A stretch of DNA of 64,000 bases, taken from contig JASCOF010000002.1 of NCBI GenBank assembly GCA_029960065.1, forward strand, positions 558,001-622,000. Direction: 5' to 3'. The DNA comes from Flavobacteriaceae bacterium PS02336. Lineage in GTDB: Bacteria > Bacteroidota > Bacteroidia > Flavobacteriales > Flavobacteriaceae. Shown here in pieces: positions 1-7,175 of this stretch; the first letter of the stretch is position 1, and every line of letters begins with the position of its first letter. The translations under genes were made by a program, and so were the position numbers. The notes beneath the pieces are model-generated. The model searched no databases. It was not told where the DNA came from and saw only the letters and a program-made list of their open reading frames with translations.

Positions 1-36
1 GATTTCTAAGTTGTAAATTCAGTTTTTAAATTAAAT

Positions 37-714
37 TTAATCTTTAATTCTGAAACGAATATACGTAATTGCCTTGTTAATTTCTAAATATTGTTTTTCA
101 TAAAAGGTCTGAATTGAAGTCACAACTTCTGGACTTCCTTCATTTTTATAAACATTATGATTGGCATATAGAACTTCGTGCCCTTCGCCATGAAGCAGGC
201 CAAGTGTATATCCGTGCATAAATTCGCTGTCGGTTTTTAAGTTTACGACACCGTCTTTTTTCAGGATTTTTTTATACAATTTCAAGAATTCAGAATTGGT
301 CATTCTATGTTTTGTTCTTTTGTATTTAATCTGCGGATCTGGGAAAGTAATCCAGATTTCATCTACTTCGCCTTCAGCAAAAATATGATTGATCAATTCG
401 ATTTGAGTACGTACAAAAGCAACATTGTGAAGACCGTCTTCAACAGCAGTTTTTGCACCGCGCCAGAAACGAGCTCCTTTAATATCAATTCCGATAAAAT
501 TTTTGTCTGGGTATTTTTCAGCTAATCCAACAGAATATTCTCCTTTTCCACATCCTAATTCTAAAACTAGAGGATTATCATTTTTAAAGAAATCAGAATT
601 CCATTTTCCTCTTAAAGGCATTAAGTTGCCTACAACTTCTTCTCTGGTTGGTTGAAAAACGTTTTGAAATGTTTCGTTTTCTCTGAATCTTTTAAGTTTA
701 TTTTTACTTCCCAC
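37..714 (-). CDS. trmB: tRNA (guanine-N7)-methyltransferase TrmB
   Basis: A 225-residue protein, the normal length for TrmB, which uses S-adenosylmethionine to methylate G46 in the variable loop of tRNAs in the cytoplasm. The SAM-binding motif LELGCGKGEYS lies near residue 52, followed by the acidic GIDIKGARFWRGA segment. The family signature TFPDPQIKYKRTKHRM is at about 125-140, and the C-terminal region has the usual acceptor-binding TDSEFMHGYT segment. The gene stands alone, reading out of the left end of the window; nothing in the upstream 200 bases suggests an operon. Assignment is secure; the start MGSKNKLKRF agrees with the family N-terminus. Confidence 0.95.
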   Translation of the reverse strand: MGSKNKLKRFRENETFQNVFQPTREEVVGNLMPLRGKWNSDFFKNDNPLVLELGCGKGEYSVGLAEKYPDKNFIGIDIKGARFWRGAKTAVEDGLHNVAFVRTQIELINHIFAEGEVDEIWITFPDPQIKYKRTKHRMTNSEFLKLYKKILKKDGVVNLKTDSEFMHGYTLGLLHGEGHEVLYANHNVYKNEGSPEVVTSIQTFYEKQYLEINKAITYIRFRIKD

Positions 715-820
715 TTTTACTAAAAATTTTCCGCAAAATTAAGGAATATAAACGAATGAAAATAGCGTAATTAGGTTTAAAAGTTTTCAGCTACGAATTC
801 GTGTGAAATATGTTTTGTTT

Positions 821-903
821 TTTGCCACGAATTGCACGAATTTTCACGAATCAATTAACTGCATTGCAGAAAAAATTAGTGGGAATTAGTGTAATTCGTG
901 GCT
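821..903. repeat. Intergenic palindromic repeat (CACGAATT family)
   Basis: Imperfect inverted repeat between trmB and the ammonium transporter gene. The left arm has GCCACGAATTGCACGAATTT and the right arm ends in AATTCGTGGC. The same wording recurs around 55817-56004, so this is a dispersed family rather than a local terminator. There is no coding potential. Confidence 0.7.
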
Positions 904-917
904 GAAAAAATATATTT

Positions 918-2300
918 TTAACCGTAATGAGGTTCAGTAATAGGCTGTGCTTTTGGATCAAGAGATTCATCGTGTTGTGATAAATCCAATCCAATATGTT
1001 CTGATTCTTCAGAAACTCTTAACGGAATAATGAAGTTTGTTACTTTGAACAAGAAATACGCTCCGAAGAAAGTAAATACAGAAACTAGAACCAAAGCCAT
1101 CATATGATGTCCAAAAACGTTCCATCCGCCGTGTAATAAACTTGCATTTTCTCCATGAGCAAAAATAGCTGTTAAAATCATTCCCATAATTCCGCCGACA
1201 CCGTGGCAGGCAAAAACGTCCAGCGTATCATCAAATCTTTTAGAATATTTACAATTTACAGCCGTATTAGAAACCAAAGCCGTCACAAATCCGAAGAACA
1301 TACTTTCTGGTACCGAAATATACCCTGCCGCTGGCGTTATGGCAACAAGACCAACAACAGCTCCGATACAAGCACCTAATGCCGAAACTTTTCTTCCGTT
1401 CATTCGATCAAAGAAAATCCAAGTTAACATGGCTGCAGCCGATGAAGTAGTGGTCGTTGCAAAAGACATAGCAGCAGTTCCGTTGGCAGCAAGTGCAGAA
1501 CCAGCGTTGAATCCGAACCAGCCAAACCAAAGCATTCCAGTTCCTAATAACACAAACGGAATATTGGTTGGAATATGCTGGCTGTTTTTTCTTTTTCCTA
1601 AAACAATAACGCCGGCTAAAGCTGCAAAACCGGAACTCATGTGTACTACGGTTCCTCCAGCGAAATCTTTAACGCCAAAATAACTTCCTAAAACACCCGT
1701 TGGATACCAAACCGCGTGACATAAAGGAGCATATATAAAAATGGTGAATAAACTAATGAAAACTAAATAAGAGATAAAACGAACACGTTCTGCAAAAGAA
1801 CCTGTAATAATTGCGGGACAAATAATAGCAAATTTCATTTGAAACAAAGCAAAAAGCATAAACGGAATCGTATTTGCCAATTGTTTATGAGGCAGAACGC
1901 CCACGTAATCCATAAAAGCAAACGTAGTCGGATTTCCGAAAAAGCTGTAAAAATGATCTCCAGAACCAAAACCTACAGGCTCTCCAAAAGCCAAACTAAA
2001 AGCAACAACAACCCATAAAAGTGTTACAACTCCTAAACAGATAAAACTCTGAAGCATAGTCGAGATAACGTTTTTCTTTCCTACCATTCCACCGTAAAAG
2101 AAAGATAATCCAGGTGTCATGATTAAAACTAAACAGCTTGAAGTAAGCATCCAGGCAACATCGGCAGGAACAATATGGTCTGTTGTTCCAAATTCTGATA
2201 AAACATAACTATTTTCTGTTACTGTTGGCCAAAATGCACCAATTGTGCACACGATACTGATAATGATAAAGGAAATAATCCAGCGTTTTTCTATTTTCAT
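918..2300 (-). CDS. amt: Ammonium transporter (Amt/MEP/Rh family)
   Basis: A 460-residue polytopic inner-membrane protein carrying ammonium into the cytoplasm for nitrogen assimilation. An N-terminal hydrophobic segment (about 8-25) precedes the 11 helices typical of the family. The Amt signature DFAGGTVVHMSSGFAALAG is at about 213-231 and holds the first pore histidine; the second sits in CHGVGG near residue 364. The periplasmic Phe gate region FFYGGMVGKKN is present. The C-terminal tail HIGLDLSQHDES is the conserved regulatory tail. No glnB/glnK PII gene is adjacent, which is unusual since amt is often paired with one. A TAACTTTG (-7) element lies at 2338-2345 on this strand. Confidence 0.95.
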   Translation of the reverse strand: MKIEKRWIISFIIISIVCTIGAFWPTVTENSYVLSEFGTTDHIVPADVAWMLTSSCLVLIMTPGLSFFYGGMVGKKNVISTMLQSFICLGVVTLLWVVVAFSLAFGEPVGFGSGDHFYSFFGNPTTFAFMDYVGVLPHKQLANTIPFMLFALFQMKFAIICPAIITGSFAERVRFISYLVFISLFTIFIYAPLCHAVWYPTGVLGSYFGVKDFAGGTVVHMSSGFAALAGVIVLGKRKNSQHIPTNIPFVLLGTGMLWFGWFGFNAGSALAANGTAAMSFATTTTSSAAAMLTWIFFDRMNGRKVSALGACIGAVVGLVAITPAAGYISVPESMFFGFVTALVSNTAVNCKYSKRFDDTLDVFACHGVGGIMGMILTAIFAHGENASLLHGGWNVFGHHMMALVLVSVFTFFGAYFLFKVTNFIIPLRVSEESEHIGLDLSQHDESLDPKAQPITEPHYG

Positions 2301-2337
2301 TTTAAAATACTTTGTTTAACCCTATTTTTTTTGGGGT

Positions 2338-2345
2338 CAAAGTTA
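2338..2345 (-). promoter_or_regulatory. Putative -7 promoter element of amt
   Basis: TAACTTTG on the minus strand matches the Bacteroidota -7 consensus TAnnTTTG and lies 37 bases upstream of the amt start. No convincing TTG -33 box is seen at the right spacing, so an activator may be needed; that part is inference. Confidence 0.4.
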
Positions 2346-2464
2346 AAAAAAAATAAAGATTCTCGTTTTGAAGGCTGTTAAAATAGAGGTGTGTGATTTA
2401 TTTTGATAGATTTTTTAAAATACATATCGTTTTTTTGATAGTATCTTATTTTAAAGTTACAAAA

Positions 2465-2522
2465 AAGCACCGTTTTTGCCGAATTAATTAAAATTATTTT
2501 CTTAATCCGGTTAGTAAGGTGC
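2465..2522 (-). terminator. Putative terminator behind the SnoaL-like gene
   Basis: On the minus strand an outer stem AGCACC/GGTGCT encloses an inner CCGGATTAA/TTAATTCGG pairing and is followed by TTTTTTG. It sits downstream of the 2563-3051 gene and upstream of amt, separating the two units. Confidence 0.55.
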
Positions 2523-2562
2523 TCGAAAAGTTATGATTATAAAAAGAAAGAGATAAAATGTT

Positions 2563-3051
2563 TTATTTCTTTTGAAGCTTCGTGATTAAAGCGTCTTCAA
2601 TTGGTGCTTTTATTTTGGTTACGGCATCAACCTCATCATTCGGAATAGTCATGGATAAAACATAGTGCTGAATTTTCCACTCGTTGCCCACTTTTATTAA
2701 AACGCCAGAACCGCGGCAGATTTTCATTTGTGTATCTAATAATTCATCAAACCAAGCGATCTTTCCTGTTTTGTCAAAAAAGATGTGACGTTCTAAAGCT
2801 TTAAAATTCCAAGTTGTTCCTTTGTCAAAAAAAGGTTTTGCCCACATTGCAAATTCTTTTTTAGTCCAGTTTTCTGTTGCATCTGTTCCTATATAAATTG
2901 CATCGTCTGCCAAAGTATTGAAATAAGCATCAAATTTTACCTCGCCGGCCGCTTTATGCCAAGCATCTAAAGTTTGATTGATTTTGTTTTTGTCTGCCTG
3001 AGCGTTTGCAAACGAAGCAACGAATAATAAAAGTAAAAGTGTTTTTTTCAT
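2563..3051 (-). CDS. Secreted SnoaL/NTF2-like protein
   Basis: A 162-residue protein with a cleavable signal peptide (residues 1-17, KKTLLLLLFVASFANAQ). The mature part fits the NTF2/SnoaL fold: ALDAWH-type first helix (LDAWHKAAGEVKFDAYFNTL), an aspartate-rich DDAIYIGTDATENW segment, and the late strand WKIQHYVLSMTIPND. Flavobacterial proteins of this type are generally annotated as nuclear transport factor 2 family; their substrate is unknown. It has its own terminator on the 3' side and a TACCTTTA near-match to the -7 box about 20-30 bases upstream, suggesting a single-gene unit. Confidence 0.7.
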   Translation of the reverse strand: MKKTLLLLLFVASFANAQADKNKINQTLDAWHKAAGEVKFDAYFNTLADDAIYIGTDATENWTKKEFAMWAKPFFDKGTTWNFKALERHIFFDKTGKIAWFDELLDTQMKICRGSGVLIKVGNEWKIQHYVLSMTIPNDEVDAVTKIKAPIEDALITKLQKK

Positions 3052-3159
3052 GTGATATAGTATTTGAGTTTAAAGGTATAAATTTTTTAAACCATATAAG
3101 GAATATGAGAGAATGGAAGTTTTTTTAATCTAGTTCCCATGATAGTAACCGATCTGTTT

Positions 3160-3267
3160 GTCATCCTGAGGAACGAAGGATCACACTATCCCGAAATCTC
3201 GGGACGCAATGAAATTCGCCAAACTTTATAGAGCTCTGTGTGTGATCCTTCGTTCCTCAGGATGACA
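3160..3267. repeat. REP-like palindrome (gtcat..family) with nested TCCCGA hairpin
   Basis: Fills most of the 350-base gap between 3052 and 3401. The outer arms GTCATCCTGAGGAACGAAGG and CCTTCGTTCCTCAGGATGAC are near-perfect inverted copies about 70 bases apart. Inside sits a second small hairpin, TCCCGAAATCTCGGGA (3189-3204). Relatives with GTCATTTCGA arms are at 33594, 34692, 36139 and 36414. Confidence 0.8.
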
Positions 3268-3401
3268 ATAACTATATTCTATTTGGATTTCGAAATCAAA
3301 ATAATTTAAAAATCATGTCTTTAATTATCATTAACATTCCTCATGTTATTTAATCCCTAAAAAACATTTATATTTGAGAGATTTTTTAAAATACTGCCCC
3401 A

Positions 3402-4061
3402 ATGAATTCAAAACTACTTATAACTTCACTCGCTGTAACCGCTCTAGTATTCGTTTCCTGCAAAAAGGAATTGGAACCGCAAGAAAGCACAGCGACTTCA
3501 GAATTAGTAAGATTAGGACTTGCAAAAGACACTGCGAAGGCTGCAACGCCGGCAGTACAAGCTCCAATGACAAACCCAAATTCTGTTATGGGCGAGACAA
3601 AAGGCATCAATCCAGCGCACGGACAGCCGGGACATAGATGTGACATTGCAGTTGGAGCGCCTTTAAACTCCGCGCCAGTACAGCAAGTACAAGCAACGCA
3701 AGGGCAGACGGTTCAAGTAAATCCGAATCAGCAACAGGTGATTACTACCACTACAACACAAGTTAAAACGGCAAAAGGAATGAATCCACCGCACGGACAG
3801 CCGGGACATCGATGTGATATTCCAGTTGGAGCGCCGTTAAATTCGCCAGCAGCAAAAACAACAGCGGCTTCAACCACAGCGCAAAGCGGCACAGCGACTC
3901 AAAGTTTTACCGTTACGCCTCCGCCGGCATCAAATCCAGTACCTGCTTTGCTGAGTACAGAAGGTACGGAAACTGCAGTAGCAGACGGAATGAATCCGCC
4001 GCATGGAAAACCAGGACACCGATGTGATATTGCAGTAGGAGCACCGCTGCCAAAATCATAA
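3402..4061 (+). CDS. Lipoprotein with three His/Cys motif repeats
   Basis: A 219-residue lipoprotein: signal peptide with lipobox VFVSC (Cys20), then low-complexity Ala/Thr/Gln/Pro-rich linkers separating three near-identical 21-residue blocks at about 68-88, 126-146 and 196-216. The block reads G[IM]NP.HG.PGHRCDI followed by [AP]VGAPL. Each block offers two His and one Cys, so metal or heme binding is possible, but that is inference; I recognise the block only as one seen in hypothetical proteins of Bacteroidota. The linkers are unrelated in sequence, whereas the blocks are conserved to the last residue of the molecule, so the blocks are the functional part. It is followed by a strong bidirectional terminator. 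Start M at 3402 gives a good signal peptide. Confidence 0.8.
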   Translation: MNSKLLITSLAVTALVFVSCKKELEPQESTATSELVRLGLAKDTAKAATPAVQAPMTNPNSVMGETKGINPAHGQPGHRCDIAVGAPLNSAPVQQVQATQGQTVQVNPNQQQVITTTTTQVKTAKGMNPPHGQPGHRCDIPVGAPLNSPAAKTTAASTTAQSGTATQSFTVTPPPASNPVPALLSTEGTETAVADGMNPPHGKPGHRCDIAVGAPLPKS

Positions 4062-4126
4062 CAGAGTAGAAAAATAAACCTGTAAGTGATATAAGAAAAT
4101 TTAAAAGTCACTTAAATTATTTATAA

Positions 4127-4172
4127 AAAAAGCGAATCCGAAGAGTAACTTACTTTTCGGATTCGCTTTTTT
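4127..4172. terminator. Bidirectional terminator
   Basis: Stem AAGCGAATCCGAA/TTCGGATTCGCTT with a 12-base loop, A-run on the left and T-run on the right, between the convergent genes ending at 4061 and 4230. Confidence 0.85.
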
Positions 4173-4229
4173 GGGTTATTTCGTTTCAGTTTCTAAAATG
4201 AAACTTATATCGATTATATGATTTAAAAA

Positions 4230-4544
4230 TTAATGTGCTTTTATTTTTTCGAAAGTTGAAGTCAACGATTTTTTTGCCTTTGCCAAAGCACCGCTAAATG
4301 CTTTTTCAAGCGTTTCGGCATGATCTGTAACAGTGATTGCCTGTAGTTTTACAGGACGAACCTCGATTACGCATTTTTTGTCATGCAAGCTGAATTTTTC
4401 TCCATTTTCGTCTCCAAAATGAATTTCTACGCGAGTAATTTTATCTTGAAAACGTTCTAAGCTTTTTTCTGTTTCTGCAGCAAAATAGCTTTCTAATCTT
4501 GCACTTCCTTCAATGTTTTTGTCGGTGTTGATTTGTACTTTCAT
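4230..4544 (-). CDS. hpf: HPF/RaiA-family ribosome-associated factor
   Basis: A 104-residue protein of the sigma-54 modulation/S30AE family, which binds the 30S decoding region and inactivates or dimerises ribosomes in stationary phase. The short length (no C-terminal dimerisation domain) matches the short HPF/RaiA type. Visible features are the N-terminal VQINTDKNI strand, the ARLESYFAAETEKSLERFQDKITRVEIHF helix-strand and the terminal basic helix ALAKAKKSLTSTFEKIK. The loop LHDKKCVIEVRP replaces the usual basic segment, so this is a divergent member. A TTG-N20-TAAGTTTG promoter lies at 4572-4602. The gene stands alone between two convergent/divergent neighbours. Confidence 0.8.
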   Translation of the reverse strand: MKVQINTDKNIEGSARLESYFAAETEKSLERFQDKITRVEIHFGDENGEKFSLHDKKCVIEVRPVKLQAITVTDHAETLEKAFSGALAKAKKSLTSTFEKIKAH

Positions 4545-4571
4545 AACGCATAATATTTAATGATTCATTCT

Positions 4572-4602
4572 CAAACTTATTTATTTAAAAGGGAAAAGAC
4601 AA
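4572..4602 (-). promoter_or_regulatory. Promoter of the hpf-like gene
   Basis: On the minus strand TTG (4602-4600), 20-nt spacer, TAAGTTTG (4579-4572), a full match to the Bacteroidota -33/-7 layout, 28 bases upstream of the start codon. Confidence 0.6.
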
Positions 4603-4724
4603 GTGAGTTAAGGAAATATTATGAATTTTTAAATGAATTGGTTCTCAATTTTGTAATTTAGATTGGCACTTAGAATTTTAAAATTAAAATAAAGAAAAAA
4701 CTTACAATAAGTGTTTTGTTTTTG

Positions 4725-4732
4725 TATGTTTG
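4725..4732 (+). promoter_or_regulatory. -7 element ahead of the 36-codon frame
   Basis: TATGTTTG, a perfect TAnnTTTG, 22 bases upstream of the ATG at 4755. The expected -33 region (around 4702) has only TTAC. Transcription from here would make an RNA carrying both the 36-codon frame and the gene at 4876. Confidence 0.5.
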
Positions 4733-4754
4733 CGGTTCCTTAAATGCAAAATAT

Positions 4755-4865
4755 ATGAATACAAAAAAACTTCTTGCCCGTATAGTATGGTGGCGGTATT
4801 GGAAACAATCGCAACGCTCTTTGCAGCGTAGGACACCTAAGCTGTGCGGGTTTTATAATTCCTAA
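4755..4865 (+). CDS. Possible 36-residue basic peptide or leader frame
   Basis: A short frame opening with MNTKKLLARIVWWRYWKQ and ending FYNS before TAA. It is strongly basic and carries three Trp near the middle. It ends 10 bases before the start of the 77-residue gene. Its initiation region (TTAAATGCAAAATAT before ATGAATACAAA) closely resembles that of the downstream gene (CTAAATGCAAAATT before ATGAGTACAAA), as if the start region had been duplicated. The body is noticeably richer in G+C than its surroundings and contains the hairpin ACGCTCTTTGCAGCGT, so it may instead be a structured RNA leader. Whether it is translated cannot be told from sequence alone. Confidence 0.45.
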   Translation: MNTKKLLARIVWWRYWKQSQRSLQRRTPKLCGFYNS

Positions 4866-4875
4866 ATGCAAAATT

Positions 4876-5109
4876 ATGAGTACAAACACTTTTTCAAAAG
4901 AAACCGAACTGAGATTAACGGAATTCTTCAACGAATCTATCGATCCAAAAAGTATGGCAAAAGCGATTAGACAAGTAAATTATGTTCTTGCCTTAAACGC
5001 CATGCGAAATTCTGAATCCCTGCAAACTGATACAATTAATCTCGAAGATAATTTTTATTGGTTGAATAGGTTGGCGGAGATATTAGATGCTTATTTGGAG
5101 GTTGAATAG
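4876..5109 (+). CDS. Small conserved acidic-helical protein, paralogue 1
   Basis: A 77-residue protein of unknown function, predicted mostly helical. It is clearly paralogous to the 79-residue product at 35722-35961: shared positions include a SxETxxRLxxFFN opening, the core AKAIRQ.NY..AL..MR, and the closing NFYWLN/GFYWLN..AEIL..YLE.E. The conserved core AKAIRQ is the best candidate for a binding surface. The ATG at 4876 is supported by alignment with the paralogue. The gene follows a 36-codon frame on the same transcript and ends in a strong terminator at 5116-5148. Confidence 0.75.
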   Translation: MSTNTFSKETELRLTEFFNESIDPKSMAKAIRQVNYVLALNAMRNSESLQTDTINLEDNFYWLNRLAEILDAYLEVE

Positions 5110-5115
5110 AAATTT

Positions 5116-5148
5116 AAAAAAAAGCCACTTGGGAAAGTGGCTTTTTTT
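5116..5148 (+). terminator. Intrinsic terminator
   Basis: AAAGCCACTT GGGA AAGTGGCTTT stem-loop followed by a T-run, 7 bases after the stop of the 77-residue gene; the A-run on the left could also serve the minus strand. Confidence 0.9.
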
Positions 5149-5184
5149 ATATAGTATTTATGGGTATAAGTAGATGAGTTTAGC

Positions 5185-5574
5185 TTATAACTTTGTCAAA
5201 AGAATTTCTGTTGGAGTTACAAATTTAACTTCAATTTGGTCTCCTATATGAGCATCTATATAAATAAACCAGTCGCCAAGTAATTTTAAATGGCCAGATC
5301 CATGAAATTGTTTAGCAAATTCAGCTTTTGATTGATTTCCAGCAGCTAATAATTTGTCTTTAACAATGAAGTTATCAGAAGTACTAAAATCATATTCCGC
5401 AGGTCTCATAGTTATGCTATTGTTGGTAATATCTAAATTGTATGCTACCTCTGAGGGAATTTGTAAATAACCTTCTCCAATTACAACTCCTCTTGTATTT
5501 GTATGTCTATATTCTCCCCATTCTAGATGAGCTCGTTTAAGGATTGTGATAAATGAATCTCCAGCATTTGGCAT
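5185..5574 (-). CDS. Hypothetical protein, beta-rich, possibly DNA-binding
   Basis: A 129-residue protein with no signal peptide or membrane segment. The segment HTNTRGVVIGEGYLQIPSEV (about 24-43) and the ending GDQIEVKFVTPTEILLTKL resemble, from memory, stand-alone proteins or C-terminal domains found beside restriction endonucleases; this resemblance is weak and I give no function. The layout (GEGY.QIP, FH.SGHLKLLG, GDQIEVK) suggests a compact beta-barrel such as those used for DNA recognition. It lies in the same orientation as the HNH pair further upstream, separated by 277 bases that hold the asmA-tail-like fragment. Confidence 0.55.
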   Translation of the reverse strand: MPNAGDSFITILKRAHLEWGEYRHTNTRGVVIGEGYLQIPSEVAYNLDITNNSITMRPAEYDFSTSDNFIVKDKLLAAGNQSKAEFAKQFHGSGHLKLLGDWFIYIDAHIGDQIEVKFVTPTEILLTKL

Positions 5575-5705
5575 ATTTTAAAATATTTAAATTATATTTT
5601 TTCTATGCAATTATATCAATAAGTAACAACTAATGATAGAGTATTTATACGGGTTTTATTAATTAACGAAGAACTAGAAATTATAAGTTGTGTTTGCTTT
5701 GTATC

Positions 5706-5755
5706 CCTCTTTTTTCAATTTGTCTTAGCCCATTATCATAAGTAATCAAATACAG
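5706..5755 (-). pseudogene. Diverged fragment resembling the 3' end of the asmA-like gene
   Basis: The 25 bases at 5731-5755 match 7220-7244, inside the last codons of the asmA-like gene, at 23 positions. The flanking bases to 5706 continue the similarity once a 7-base gap is allowed. On the minus strand the fragment still reads LYLITYDN in the frame that gives LHLIAYDN in the intact gene, then runs to a stop. It is a remnant, not a gene. The HNH pair lies between the fragment and the intact gene, as would happen if that segment had been inserted with duplication of the gene end. Confidence 0.45.
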
Positions 5756-5851
5756 GAAAATTTCCAAGCAGAATTACAAGTACAAGATTGATTTCTCTAA
5801 GTAAAAGTGATTGCATATGTGGAGAAGTTTCGAAATTTTCATGTTGACAAA

Positions 5852-6328
5852 TTAGACATTGTCGCTTTCAGGATAAATAGTGTTGAAATAATTTTCGAAA
5901 GCTTTGCATAATAATTCTTTATCAACTTCTAATAATTCATTTCTAATATCCCAATCTTTAATATATTCCTCATCATTTTCGGAAATTTCTTCCCCATCAA
6001 GTTTTTTTGTTAAGATGTCACTAAGTAAAACACTATCGCATTGATAGTATTTGGGGTAAAATTTCTCAATAAATGACCAGTAATCAAATTTATCGTCTTC
6101 TTTTTCATTTATATCTTTATGGTCATTCTCTTCAAATTCTTTTACTACATTAAATTCTAACCAACCAATTGTTTCAGACATTCCTTTATAAAATGCATTT
6201 CTTTCTGCTTGAGTTTCGAAAGTGTATTTCTTTACATTAATTATTTTTTCGAAATCATCAAAAGATTGATTGTTATAATATTTTGCTATCTGCTCTTTGC
6301 CAAAAATTATTTCTGTTATAAATTTCAT
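5852..6328 (-). CDS. Acidic hypothetical protein coupled to the HNH nuclease
   Basis: A 158-residue, strongly acidic soluble protein (runs such as EFEENDHKDINEKEDDKFDYW near the middle, EISENDEEY later). Its start overlaps the stop of the HNH gene by four bases (ATGA type), so the two are translationally coupled. I do not recognise a family. An acidic partner directly behind a nuclease could be an inhibitor or a DNA mimic, but that is inference from position and charge only. Aromatic-rich segments (FDYWSFIEKFYPKYYQ) suggest a folded domain rather than a disordered tail. Confidence 0.6.
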   Translation of the reverse strand: MKFITEIIFGKEQIAKYYNNQSFDDFEKIINVKKYTFETQAERNAFYKGMSETIGWLEFNVVKEFEENDHKDINEKEDDKFDYWSFIEKFYPKYYQCDSVLLSDILTKKLDGEEISENDEEYIKDWDIRNELLEVDKELLCKAFENYFNTIYPESDNV

Positions 6329-7089
6329 TGTTTAAAAATTGTTGTTTGATGAAAATCTAAATATTCTTTGGAGGGGAGGAATCTATCTGGTAAAATGATT
6401 GGTTTATCGTGATATTTTAAAAAGAAATCTTCTACGGCATTTTCAAATTGGTACTCGCTGAAGCATTGTGAGACTTTTATTTTATAATCAGTTGTAATAG
6501 TTATAAAGCCTTTATCGAAAGCTTTATCATGAATTGAATTTATACAAACTCCATTATGAGGGTTTAACCTAATTTTGTCATCTTTTGCCCAGGGAATTAT
6601 ATGACTTGCAATAAGGAAATCTGGAATTGATAATCCTGTTATGCAACATTTAGAATTGTACGATGAAAGAATTGTTGAGCGAAAGAAATTCTGATTGACT
6701 CTTGCTTTAATAATTACTTCTCTCTCTTTGCCTAGCGGCAAATTATCGAGATCAATTTTTGAAGTTTTTTCAATAGGTTCATTTGCAAAATTAGAAATCA
6801 GTAATTCGCTTTCGTAACCGAGATTTTCCCAATTATCACTAAATTCATCCCAAACGATTTTATCAAGTTTACTTGCATTCGCTAACCCAACAATTCCTTT
6901 TGCTTTTAGTTCTAAATCGAAACTTCCGAAGTTTCCGATTTTCATTTTAACTGAATTAGGACTTCTGCCTATAATTTTAGAAATACGAATTATCTCAGGA
7001 TGATTTGATGAAACTCTATTAAATGGAATTTTGCAGTACGCATTTAAGGCAACTATTGTTTGTTCTCGAGTCCAATTTTCTCCTGCCAT
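6325..7089 (-). CDS. HNH endonuclease
   Basis: A 254-residue protein. The C-terminal half carries an HNH_2-type domain: the zinc-knuckle-like CCITGLS, the ASHIIPWAKDDKIRLNPHNGVCI metal-binding stretch (first His and NPHNG Asn), and the final His in SIHDKAFDKGFITI, together the H-N-H triad. The N-terminal WTREQTIVALNAYCKIPFNRVSSN segment and GRSPNSVKMKIGNF helix-turn-helix-like stretch probably recognise DNA; this architecture is common in putative restriction endonucleases of Bacteroidota. It heads a two-gene unit with the acidic protein at 5852. No methyltransferase is present nearby, so either it cuts modified DNA or is not a classical restriction enzyme; both are inference. Confidence 0.8.
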   Translation of the reverse strand: MAGENWTREQTIVALNAYCKIPFNRVSSNHPEIIRISKIIGRSPNSVKMKIGNFGSFDLELKAKGIVGLANASKLDKIVWDEFSDNWENLGYESELLISNFANEPIEKTSKIDLDNLPLGKEREVIIKARVNQNFFRSTILSSYNSKCCITGLSIPDFLIASHIIPWAKDDKIRLNPHNGVCINSIHDKAFDKGFITITTDYKIKVSQCFSEYQFENAVEDFFLKYHDKPIILPDRFLPSKEYLDFHQTTIFKQ

Positions 7090-7175
7090 AAATTATTTAT
7101 TTGTATTAATTATCTTATGTAAAAGTATAAAAATATTCAAGTGTTATTTAAAAAAATGAGTTTTTCAAAAAAAAA

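Noticed and set aside
3160..3267. CRISPR-like repeat arrays among the intergenic palindromes
   Set aside because: The repeats are dispersed, inverted and unequal, with no regular spacers and no cas genes in the window.
3374..3646. Overlapping frames on both strands across the His/Cys lipoprotein gene
   Set aside because: They are shadows of the repetitive, G+C-richer lipoprotein sequence; only the 3402-4061 frame has a signal peptide and conserved blocks.
4755..4865. SRP RNA, 6S RNA or riboswitch in the G+C-richer segment ahead of the 77-residue gene
   Set aside because: None of the known conserved motifs (for example the SRP GGAAG loop) could be found; kept only as a possible leader or peptide frame.
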